From contig NC_064619.1 in assembly GCF_023898315.1 (NCBI RefSeq), positions 477,565,376 through 477,629,375 on the forward strand: 64,000 nt of DNA, read 5' to 3'. Shown here in pieces: positions 22,764-33,210 of the stretch. A program made the translations under genes and the position numbers. This stretch comes from Schistocerca nitens. Taxonomy: Eukaryota; Arthropoda; Insecta; Orthoptera; Acrididae. Each line of letters opens with the position of its first letter. Position 1 is the stretch's first letter. The notes under the pieces are model-generated. The model saw only the letters and a program-made list of their open reading frames with translations. It was not told the origin of the DNA and did not search any database.

Positions 22764-24052
22764 TACGAGGATGAGTCAAATGAAAACCTTAAATATTTTT
22801 TTTAAATATTGTGCAGAAGTGCTACAAAGCCATATCACTTTTCAACATAATCTCCCCCATGCTCAATGCAAGTCCTCCAGCACTTACAAAGTGCATAAAT
22901 TCTGTTAGAAAAAACTCTTTTGGTAGTCCGCGCAACCAATGCATGGCGAACATCATCATCAGAACGGAACTTCTTTCCTCCCACCGCGTCTTTGAGTGGT
23001 CCAAACATATGGAAATAAATTTGGGGCAAGGTCTGGTGAGTATGGTGGGTGAGGAAGACACTCAAAATGCAGGTCTGTGATTGTTGCAACTGTTGTACAG
23101 GCAGTGTGGGGCCTTGCATTGTCATGTTGCAAAAGGACACATGCTGACAGCAATCCATGTCGCTTTGATTTGATTGCAGGTCGCAGATTATTTTTTAGGA
23201 AATCTATGTATGATGCACTGGTGACAGTGGTCCCTCTAGGCATGTAATGCTCCAAAATGACGCCTTTTTCGTCCCAAAAGTGAGTCAGCGTAACCTTCCC
23301 TGCTGATGGTTCTGTTTGAAACTTCTTTGGTTTTGGTGATGAAGAATGGCCCCATTCCTTGCTCCCTCTCTTCGTTTCTGGTTGGTTGAAGTTAACCCAG
23401 GTTTCATCTCCAGTAACGATTCTTGCAAGGAAGCCATCACCTTCTCGTTCAAAGCCCTGAAGGATTTCTTCACAAGCATCAACATGTCGTTCTCTCATTT
23501 CAGGAGTCAGCTGCCGTGGCACTCATCTTGCAGACACTTTGTAAAACTGGAGCACATTATGCGCAATGTGGTGTGGTGACCCATGACTAATCTGTAAACA
23601 TGCTGCAATGTCATTGTGTCACTCGGCAGTTTTCCCTTCGCTATGGCTTCAACTGCTGCAATGTTCTGTGGAGTCATAACTCGTTGTGCCTGACCTGGAC
23701 GAGGAGCATCTTCCACTGAAGTCACACCATTTGCGAACTTCTTACTCCATTCATAAACTTGCTGCTGTGAAAAGCATGCATCACTGTACTGAACCTTTAT
23801 TCGTCGATGACTTTCACACCTTCACTACGCAAAAACCGAATAACAGAACGCTGGTCATCCCTGCAGCAAGTCGCAAGTGGGGTGGCCATTTTTATATTGA
23901 TACTGTGACGGTGTGTGCGCGTCTGCACTATGCTGCCACCTACAGGCCATTCTGCACGCTGTTTGTAGCACGCTTACCAAATTACAGGATAACAGCACAA
24001 AATTTCGATTTGTTATTACAAATTTAAGGTTTTCATTTGACTCACACTGATA
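22764..24052 (-). mobile_element. complete mariner-like element (second family), inactive
   Basis: 1,289 bases between TA dinucleotides, with terminal repeats sharing TGAGTCAAATGAAAACCTTA. It encodes a mariner transposase on the minus strand. The termini and transposase differ from the family at 16-17 kb. Confidence 0.9.
22835..23725 (-). pseudogene. mariner transposase, broken
   Basis: N-terminal part (23507-23725) covers the helix-turn-helix region with frame loss. The core, 22959-23522, has TGDETWVNFNQPETKR (first Asp), LLQHDNARPHTA (second Asp) and PHPPYSPDLAP. The third catalytic Asp, normally in the 'APSDYH' block, is absent: the frame slips there and the continuing frame has IYFHMFGPLKDA where SDFH would be expected. 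The downstream C-terminus (HGGDYVEK) follows in the shifted frame. Catalysis is therefore lost twice over. Confidence 0.85.
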
Positions 24053-24097
24053 TATTGGCAAATATTTTGTAAGCTGACTCATGAAAGCTGATACTTT

Positions 24098-24110
24098 GGT
24101 TATATATATA

Positions 24111-24177
<67 letters not shown>
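24098..24177. repeat. (TA)n microsatellite at PLE 3' end
   Basis: About 38 TA dinucleotides with one interruption, abutting the 3' terminus of the Penelope-like element. Confidence 0.95.
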
Positions 24178-24179
<2 letters not shown>

Positions 24180-24285
24180 AGAGGGAAACATTCCACGTGG
24201 GAAAAATATATCTAAAAACAAAGATGATGAGACTCACCAAACAAAAGCGCTGGCAGGTCGATAGACACACAAACATACACACAAA

Positions 24286-24321
24286 ATTCGAGCTTTCGCA
24301 ACAAACAGTTGCTTCATCAGG
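24286..24321 (-). other. hammerhead-ribozyme-like core in PLE
   Basis: On the minus strand: CTGATGA, one extra A, stem GCAAC/GTTGC around TGTTT, then GAAAGC. This is the conserved box, stem II and GAAA box of a hammerhead in the right order. The extra A before stem II and the lack of an obvious stem III mean activity cannot be assumed. Confidence 0.5.
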
Positions 24322-24574
24322 AAAGACGAAAGGATGTGGGTTTTAAGGGAGAGGGTAAGGAGTCATTCCAATTCCGGGAGCGGAAAGACTTACCTTAGGG
24401 GGAAAAAAGGACAGGTATACACTCGCGCGCACACACATCCATCCACACATACACAGACACAAGCAGACATTTGTAAAGGCAAAGAGTTTGGGCAGAGATG
24501 TCAGTCGAGGCGGAAGTAAAGAGGCAAAGATTTTGTTGAAAGACAGATAAGGTACGAGTGGCGGCAAGTTGAAA

Positions 24575-26990
24575 TTAGCGGAGGTTGAGGCCTGGCGGAT
24601 AACGAGAAGAGAGGATATACTGAAGGGCAAGTTCCCATCTCTGGAGTTCTGACAGGTTGGTGCTAGTGGGAAGTATCCAGATAACCCGGACGGTGTAGCA
24701 CTGTGCCAAGATGTGCTGGCCGTGCACCAAGGCATGTTTAGCCACAGGGTGATCCTCATTACCAACAAACACTGTCTGCCTGTGTCCATTCATGCGAATG
24801 GACAGTTTGTTGCTGGTCATTCCCACATAGAAAGCTTCACAGTGTAGGCAGGTCAGTTGGTAAATCACATGGGTGCTTTCACAGGTGGCTCTGCCTTTGA
24901 TCGTGTACACCTTCCGGGTTACAGGACTGGAGTAGGTGGTGGTGGGAGGGTGCATGGGACAGGTTTTACACCAGGGGAGGTTACAAGGATAGGAGCCAGA
25001 GGGTAGGGAAGGTGGTTTGGGGATTTCATAGGGATGAACTAACAGGTTACGAAGGTTAGGTGGACGGCGGAAAGACACTCTTGGTGGAGTGGGGAGGATT
25101 TCATGAAGGATGGATCTCATTTCAGGGCAGGATCTGAGGAAGTCGTATCCCTGCTGGAGAGCCACATTCAGAGTCTGATTCAGTCCCCGAAAGTATCCTG
25201 TCACAAGTGGGGCACTTTTGGGGTTGTTCTGAGGGAGATTCTGGGTTTGAAGGGATGAGGAAGTGGCTCTGGTTATTTGCTTCTGTACCAGGTCGGGAGG
25301 GTAGTTGCGGGATGCGAAAGCTGTTGTCAGGTTGTTGGTGTAATGGTTCAGGGATTCCGGACTGGAGCAGATTCGTTTGCCACGAAGACCTAGGCTGTAG
25401 GGAAGGGACCGTTTGATGTGGAATGGGTGGCAGCTGTCATAATGGAGATACTGTTGCTTGTTGGTGGGTTTGATGTGGACGGACGTGTGAAGCTGGCCAT
25501 TGGAAAGATGGAGGTCAACGTCAAGGAAAGTGGCATGGGATTTAGAGTAGGACCAGGTGAATCTGATGGAACCAAAGCAGTTGAGGTTGGAAAGGCAATT
25601 CTGGAGTTGTTCTTCACTGTGAGTCCAGATCATGAAGATGTCATCAATAAATCTGTTCCAAACTTTGGGTTTGCAGGCATGGGTAACCAAGAAGGCTTCC
25701 TCTAAGCGACCCATGAAAAGGTTGGCGTACGAGGGGGCCTATCCTGGTAGCCATGGCTGTTCCCTTTAATTGTTGGTATGTCTGGCCTTCAAAAGTGAAG
25801 AAGTTGTGGGTCAGGATGAAGCTGGCTAAGGTAATGAGGAAAGAGGTTTTAGGTAGGGTGGCAGGTGATCGGCATGAAAGGAAGTGCTCCATCACAGCGA
25901 GGCCCTGGACGTGCAGGATATTTGTGTATAAGGAAGTGGCATCAATGGTTACAAGGATGGTTTCCGGGGGTAACAGACTGGGTAAGGATTCCAGGCGTTC
26001 GAGAAAGTGGTTGGTGTCTTTGATGAAGGATGGGAGACTGCATGTAATGAGTTGAAGGTGTTGATCTACGTAGGGGCTTGGTAACCAGCTACAATGGGGT
26101 GTCGCGATTGGGTTTGTGAATTTTAGGAAGAAGGTAGGGATGCGGGGTGTCGGTGGGTCAGGAGGTTGATGGAGTCAGGTGAAAGGTTTTGTAGGGGGCC
26201 TATGGTTCTGAGGATTCCTTGAAGCTCCGCCTGGACATGAGGAATGGGATTACCTTGGCAAACTTTGTATGTGGTGTTGTCTGAAAGCTGACGCAGTCCC
26301 TCAGCCACATACTCCCGACGATCAAGTACCACTGTCGTGGGACCCTTGTCCGCCGGAAGAATGACGATGGAACGGTCAGCCTTCAGATCTCGGATAGCTT
26401 GGGCTTCAGCAGTGGTGATGTTGGGAGTAGGATTAAGGTTTTTTATGAAGGATTGAGAGGCTAGGCTGGAAGTCAGAAATTCCTGGAAGGTTTGGAGGGG
26501 GTGATTTTGAGGAAGAGGAGGTGGGTCCCACTGTGACGGAGGACGGAACTGTTCCAGGCAGGGTTCAATTTGGATAGTGTCTTGGGGAGTTGGATCATTA
26601 GGAGTAGGATTAGGATCATTTTTCTTAGTGGCAAAGTGATATTTCCAGCAGAGAGTACGAGTGTAGGACAGTAAATCTTTGACGAGGGCTGTTTGGTTGA
26701 ATCTGGGAGTGGGGCTGAAGGTGAGGCTTTTGGATGGGAGAGAGGTTTGGAGGAAAGGTTAGCTACTGAATTAGGGTGTTGTGGTTCCAGATTGTGTTGA
26801 TTGGAATTTTGAGGTTTTGGAGGGAGTGGAGCTGGAAGTGGGAGATTGAGTAGATGGGAGAGACTGGGTTTGTGTGCAATGAGAGGAGGTTGAGGTTTGC
26901 TGGAAAGGTTGTGAAGGGTGAGTGAGTTGCCTTGCCTTTCCGGAGGTGGGAAACCAGGAGAATGGATAGCTGCTGGCAGTACGCCCTTGG
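24575..26990 (-). pseudogene. PLE polyprotein: reverse transcriptase and GIY-YIG endonuclease, frameshifted
   Basis: Readable in three or four frames. The N-terminal part near 26473-26990 is Pro/Ser-rich. 26123-26332 begins VVLDRREYVAEGLRQLSD in the DNA, the RT finger region. 25644-25895 carries QLKGTAMATRIGP, matching the PLE RT 'GTAMG' block. 24575-25714 has RFIDDIFMIW (the catalytic DD), the thumb, and then IYQLTCLHCEAFYVGMTSNK and MNGHR of the GIY-YIG domain, ending at a stop. In PLEs the RT copies the element RNA and GIY-YIG cuts the target. The last segment is a long intact frame (379 codons), so decay is moderate. Confidence 0.85.
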
Positions 26991-26993
26991 GTG

Positions 26994-27940
26994 TTTTTAG
27001 GCTACTGGTTACAGATGACATACTGCAGCTCGTAGTTGATGAAATGAACGTTAACACACGCAATATATTTGCGAGTGAAAATACGAAAGAGGGCTCTAGG
27101 ATTAGTAATTGGAAACCTGTAAATATAGGAGAAATACTAATCTTTCTGGGTATCTTATTACATACAGATAATGTGAAATATGCCCGATTACAAGATTACT
27201 GGAAGATAGACACGCTGTTCAAAAATAGAGAATAGCGATGAATATGGGCAGAGACAGATATTTGCTCACTGTATGCTCCCTGCATTTTGTTAAAAAATCC
27301 AAAGTCAGGGGACCTGAAACCAGATGATAGACTATATAATACTAAATTATTTCAACAACAGACTGTGTCACGTATTATCCAGGTAGGGATCTATCTATAT
27401 ATGAATGAATGATTCTTTGAAGGCGACGATTGTCATTTAGACAATAGACAATAGATAAAGAACAAATGGAATAAATGTGGCATCAAATTGTACATGCTAA
27501 ATAATCCAGAGGGTTTCGTAAATAAATGCGCTCTAACAAATAGTCTCAAAACCACTGCCAATTATCAAATATAATACTTGTATGTCTGGGACCAATAGGC
27601 AAGACCTAATGTATTATTTATGTGAACGAAAGACTATCCGCTGGCCAAAGAAACTATTCTTCCATGTAATTGATATGCTAATGTTAAATTCACATTACGT
27701 ATTTAATAAATACTCAGGGCATAAAGTGACGTATGATTATAAAATAAAATAATAAAGGGAATACTTCCACCAATGAACGTAACAAAAGGTGTGTGTAATA
27801 AATATCGTAAAGACACACGTTTTGCAAAGCGGGACACAACTGAAGGGAAGATGCAAGTTACGAGGAAGCAATGTACAACGTGTGCAGGTAGGGGCAAGCG
27901 TACAGATGCACCATATGTGTGCATAACATCCGTAATGTAA
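26994..27940 (+). pseudogene. piggyBac-type transposase, degenerate
   Basis: Begins at the PLE junction with FRLLVTDDILQLVVDEMNVN, then WKPVNIGEILIFLGILLHTD and LQDYWKID, the N-terminal part of the DDE_Tnp_1_7 fold. Later in broken frames come GRDRYLLTVCSLHF, KCGIKLYMLNNPEGFVNKC, TIRWPKKLFFHVIDMLMLNS and a final Cys-rich KQCTTCAGRGKRTDAPYVC like the piggyBac C-terminal zinc domain. Segments holding some catalytic Asp residues are deleted. No TTAA-bounded ends were found, and the 5' end is cut by the PLE. Confidence 0.8.
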
Positions 27941-28868
27941 AGGGAGGTCGTATCTTTAGAGGATGATCTATTCATGTTTGTATTTGTTTTATTTGATAGC
28001 CAAGTAAAATGTTGTTACATTGATTGCTCAGAATGTGAGGTTTCTGTACAGTATGTGGACTTATTTGTGATTTGCTATAAAAACATCTCTACCCCTTGTA
28101 AACTTGTTATATGGGATTGGGTTTCCATTGCACCACATTGCAGATGAGTCCTGTTTCTTTTTCTCCGTTTGATAAGAATAAAATATTTATTGAAAATACA
28201 ACAAAGAAGATTGTTTACTCTATAAGCCCCTTGCAAGCAGCATCAAGCAGTCAGCCAATTGAAATGGTTTCCGTACAGTAACATAAAATGTCTATCTTGA
28301 CTATAGTCTGATCTTTGCCTCCCTTCATAATGGGCCGGCCCTCAACCTAGGGTTTGAGTGACTTGTTCTCATTACCAACTTGTCTCTAGTAAGTACTTAT
28401 ATTCTGCCTCTTAGTAATTATATCAAATTTTTCAGTAGCCTGTACGGAAATTGTCATTCTGTACATTTTTATTCAGTATGTACTGCATGTTTGGATCCCA
28501 TTATTGCACTGTGTAAAATATTGTAGTCAGTAGTGTGATCAATGGCACACTTATTCTAGAGGAATATCTTGATTTTTACGGGAAAAATTCTGGAGTAGAC
28601 TGTTGAATTCAGGGATGCCTCTGTGCTTCCTCATTCAACATGGAAAAATCTGCTCAGTGCACGATTGTACATCTTAACTGTTATTGGCATAATTAAATGA
28701 TTGTTGTCACTGTTCACATGATTGTGATGTGAAGAAATATGTTAAAGTGCTCATGTTATTTGTGCAACATATTTTAAAAGTGATTCAAGAATTAAAGCTG
28801 GGAAAAAATATTTAATATCTATTTTTGATTGGAACTTTCCAGTCATGTGAGAAAGAGGATATTCACAA
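27941..28868. other. no gene recognised
   Basis: AT-rich; probably includes the piggyBac 3' flank. Nothing else supported. Confidence 0.35.
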
Positions 28869-28869
28869 G

Positions 28870-29080
28870 CAAGGTAGCCCAGTGGTTTAGACACTGGACT
28901 TGTATCTTAGAGGATGGCCATTCAAATATACATCTGGTCGTACAGATGTTTTCCATGATTTCCCTAAGTCAGCTTAAGCTGTATACTAGGATGGTGCTTT
29001 TGAAAGGTATGATTTATTTCCTTCACCAATCCAAGCTCGTGCTCCATTTTAATGACCTTCCCACTGATGAGAGGTTAAAC
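28870..29080 (+). repeat. tRNA-derived SINE
   Basis: Head: GGTAGCCCAGTGGTTTAGAC (A-box) and GGCCATTCAAATATACAT (decayed B-box). Body: TTTTCCATGATTTCCCTAAG, GGATGGTGCTTTTGAAAGG, AAGCTCGTGCTCC and TAATGACCTTCCC. The body matches the fragment at 22470-22600. Transcription would have been by RNA polymerase III. Confidence 0.7.
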
Positions 29081-30536
29081 TGAAATCACCCTTTACTTTT
29101 TCTGAAAATTCTTTGAGAACTGCAATTTTGAACAAATAAGAATTAGGGAAGCCAGAATAGTACTATGAAACTTTCTCTTGCATGCAAATTGCAGATAACA
29201 TAATTCGATGGCAGCACTTCTGTTTGCAGCAAAGATGTATGGAGAAAAGTCCAATGGAGGTAAGGTGTTACACTGAATCACACAGGTTGGTGGCTATAGT
29301 GTACTTTTCAGCAACAGAATCAACATACTAATTGTGAAAGGATATTTATTTTTATACACTCTGCATAGATATGCAGTGCAAAACACCTGGAGTCATAATG
29401 GCTGCAAGAGAAGCAAATGAAATGGGGTAGGAGGTGGATTGCTTTGTGTTGAAAGATAAGTCCTTTCGTTTTCACAACTCTTATTTCATTGCTTAGCAAA
29501 TAAAAACATTACCTTACATTGGAGTGGTCCCTCAGCTAAAGTGGAATTTCTCATAATTGTGAAATACAAGACCAGCATTTTTACGTCAAGAATTTAAGAA
29601 TGTGATTTTATGTATCAAAAACTGGAATATCAAAATGTAAAATACTATACCTGGGTAACACACTGTGATTAGATAAATTAGAAGACAGCTTCTGCCAAGT
29701 ATCTATTTTCCACTTAGTAACCCTTTGCGTGCCAGCAATGACCTTGTTACATGCTGTCTTTAGCAGTAGTCAGTCACCTGATCCATTAGCATCTACCTCC
29801 CAAGGAGTGCCTTTCATTCAGCCCTCTACCCAGTGCTAAGTTACTAAGGGGCCTGCCTAACCCTATACAGAATAGTTCTGAAGAGCAGAATAGTACTCTT
29901 ATCACTATAGTTCCATCATATCTAGGATTAATGAAATGTAGTGACTATAAAGAAACATCAATTTCTGATTTAGAAGCTCCTCTCTGAATTGGTTGCTATA
30001 TTTGCTAAACCACTGCTGTTGGAAAATTGCTTTTTCATTAATCAGCAGTTTTCTCTATTTTAGTATGTTATGTAAGTGTACTGACTCAAGAAATAAATGT
30101 TAATAGTTACACAGAAGGTTTTAAAAAGGGTACTCTTTGACAGAGTGCAAATTATACTGGTTACTAACTTTAGTGTGTGTGTGTGTGTGTGTGTGGTACA
30201 AAGTGTCCTGTTAAGTCATCGAGTGGAAGAGAGAGACCACATTGGCATTTCCTAAGGGTTTCAAATGACTTCTGCACTGTAGACAGATGCCTGTTAGCAA
30301 TTCAGTTTTCTTGCCAAATGCTGGCTATGATGCTAATTCTTTTTTAAACTATCTTACGAAATGAACACTCGATAAATTGAAATGACTAATATTGTCAATG
30401 CTTACACAATTGCCAAATATAAGATAGAAGTGTCAGGGATCAGTTATGGGAACAGTACATCCTGCTAAAGTCCGAAAGGTGTGTGAATACTTATTTGTAC
30501 ACAAAAAATACAACATTGGAAACAGGTAATTACATG
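29081..30536. other. no gene recognised
   Basis: AT-rich sequence with a short (GT)n at 30172-30195. No coding or TE signal that I can support. Confidence 0.35.
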
Positions 30537-30537
30537 T

Positions 30538-31110
30538 ATGAGGGTGGTCAAATGAACAGATATGGAAAAAAAGGTAAACACACAATAATTTCAAAAGTAA
30601 TAGTTATAACTTAATACATTTACCCCACTGTGACAAAGCAGTCAGCATCTTAATGGAAAAAATACATGTGGTTACCCATGGAACCATGATTGCACCCAGG
30701 CATGCACCTCTTCATCCGAAGCAAATGGACAGTCATGAACATCTTTCGTCGGTGTTCCAAAAATATGGAAATCCTTTGGGGGAGAGACTGACTGTACGGA
30801 GGATGTGTAAGGGCTTCCCTGCGAAACTTCTGCAGTGTACTTGAAACAACTTTGGCAACATGTGGGCAGGTGTTTTGTTGGCAGGTTGTTTCAACTACAT
30901 GGCAGAAGTTTTGTTGGGAAGCTCTTACACAGCCTCCATATACTCTCAACCTCTCCCTGTATGATATCCATATTTTTGGAGCTTTGAAGAAAGATATTTG
31001 TAGCTGTTGATTTGTTTCAGATGAAGAGGTGCATGTGGGGTACTGCCATTGTCCTGTAGTCAACCCCAGACATTTTTCTAGGAAGGCACTGACTGTCCTG
31101 TCTGACAATG
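30538..31110 (-). mobile_element. mariner-like fragment, truncated
   Basis: GAGGGTGGTCAAATGAAC near 30540 looks like a terminal repeat. On the minus strand, sequence around 30650-30900 gives CPHVAKVVSSTLQKF, LTHPPYSQSLPQ and, in a shifted frame, a SDEEVHAW-like stretch: the region from the second Asp to the C-terminus of a mariner transposase. The SPD of 'YSPDL' reads SQS. The N-terminal half and the other terminus are missing. Confidence 0.65.
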
Positions 31111-32989
31111 GGATAAATGTACTAAGTTATGGTGATTTATTTTGAAATAATAAAAGTTTACTTACTTTTCTTCTATCTGTCTTGTTTTCATTTTTTGTCC
31201 CTTATAAATTGTTTAACATAGTTCCCCTTATGTGTTCTTGTTTCTTAGGTCGTCGCCGCCCCCCCCCCCCCCCCCCCTCATGTGAAACATACTCAGTGTG
31301 AGTTCATAAGTTTAGTAATTCAGCTGGATAAAAGTTCAAAATAAGAAACTCTAAATGTTCAAATACTGTTTACCTGTGCGTTTTCCATCCTTCTTCTTTT
31401 TACAGGCTGTGTTTTTAAAGTTTAGCATGCTACTTGTATTTGTCTGTCTGGTAAATTGGGTCTATGACATTGTCTAGGTTACATGTTTTGCATACATATC
31501 TGGTTTTCTTTTGCGCAAATCGTGCACCAATGAGGTTTTTTTAAAAAAAAAAAAATCTCCAGTAAGAAGTCAGAGCTTCTTTCTCGCTCAGATTTTCTCC
31601 CTGCTGCTGCGTAAGCTCTTAAAGAGTTCTCTTACTAGAAGGGCAGTAGATGAAACCCCTGCATTTTGCCCTGTTACCACCTAACATATAGTATGAAATT
31701 AAAACATAAAAGTCCAGAATATCAAAATTAACTTAATGTGCCATTTCAGTGTCTTACTCTAATGTTAATCAATAGATTTCATTTCCTTTTCGATGTCAAG
31801 CAGGTTTGTTGCGCTGCAGACAGTCAACATCTACATTTCACGTGAACTGACAAACTGTATTTCTTTTTGGTAGTTTCTGCTGTGCAGTTTTGATATGTTA
31901 CATCACACAAATAATATCTCATATGGTTGCTTTTTGTGATTGTGAAGCCAGAGAAATGCATCTAGATTTGGATACCACGTGTCAGAATAAATTGCGTGAA
32001 AGTTAAATAATATCCAACAAATATATGCTTAGGTGTAAAGCTTATAGCATGGGTAACGTTCACTGCAGGATGCATTATGAACTTTACTGACAGGTGTCCT
32101 AATAGTGAATGAACTCTATCCTTCAGTACAGGTAGAGTTGTAACTGAAGTGAAGCATTCTCAATATAAATACAAAATGCAGTCAGAACATAACGAAATGT
32201 TCAAAAGTTTGGATAAAGTGACACTGCCCAAGGAGATATATTATGATTATTATTTTACAAGCGCGCGCGCGCACACACACACACACTTTTTTCACAACGT
32301 TGTGCATTTTTCTTTTATGTCTTACTGCTGTGATAAAGAATTCAGTGGTTCTAACATATTCGTTGTAGTGCACGAGTGAAATTGGTTTTGTTTACTATAG
32401 ATATCATCAGGCCTATTATTAAAATCGTGAGAAATGGCTGTTACCTACTGTGAACATCATAAAATGCATGTACAAATGAGAAAGAAAAATCACTTTAGTT
32501 AAATAGAATATCATACAAAAGCATGTTCCTTTCCCCACGAATTTCACATCAGTGTTGTGGTACAGGGCAAATAGTGGTTTCAATTGCTGAAGAATGTAGT
32601 TCAGGACTTTGCTTAGAAATTCTGTAGAAGAGACATTAAAAAAAATTTTGATACCCAAAACTGTCTCCTCACTGCTGATCACAATATGTCTAGAATTTTT
32701 GTCTCTGTGATAAGTCATTTTCTTAAAAATAAATAGATCACTCCACCTTTATGGAGAAAAATAACAAAGAGAACAACACCCTTATGCCAATTTTATAGAA
32801 CAGCCAAAAACGAAACTCAAATTTTGACAGACACACTGCCTGCCTGCAATATAATGGCATATCGTTTGGAATAGCTAGTGCACCGGATATATTCCAAAGA
32901 TAGCTGGAGAATTTAAGCAGGGGGCAGTCCAAGAATGGTAAATTATTAGGATGACATCCTCTTTGCAAGTACAGAGCCGCAGATCTAAC
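31111..32989. other. no gene recognised; simple repeats
   Basis: Contains a 19-base C run (31259-31277) and a (GC)n(CA)n tract (32261-32286). No supported gene. The last part may include the far 3' UTR of the inverted I-like LINE. Confidence 0.35.
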
Positions 32990-33210
32990 GAAGGATCTTT
33001 AACAATGCAGACAAGTCTGAATTTCGAATATCTGGTTTTGCTTTAGGGCGAAAAAACAAGTGGGGCATTAAACACCCAAGTCAAAATTATAGAACACAAA
33101 GACAGAGAGGAGTTCAAAAGAGCCTATACATCAGTCCCAATAGAAGACAGCTAAAAGCGGGCACGTGGAAAGGACTAAAAACGACACCATACAGAAACGG
33201 TAGTCCAAAA

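Larger units (their letters stand above)
24178..26993 (-). mobile_element. Penelope-like retroelement (GIY-YIG, RT)
   Basis: A roughly 2.8 kb minus-strand element. Its 3' terminus, CCCACGTGGAATGTTTCCCT then CTATC, joins a TA array. The same 3' end occurs again at 59316-59606. The 5' boundary is set where the sequence changes into piggyBac coding sequence near 26994, so the element is probably 5'-truncated or inserted there. Confidence 0.85.

Noticed and set aside
24100-24282. Frames reading IYIYIY
   Set aside because: Translation of a TA microsatellite.
25207-26055. Plus-strand frames of 69-100 codons
   Set aside because: Antisense to the PLE reverse transcriptase.
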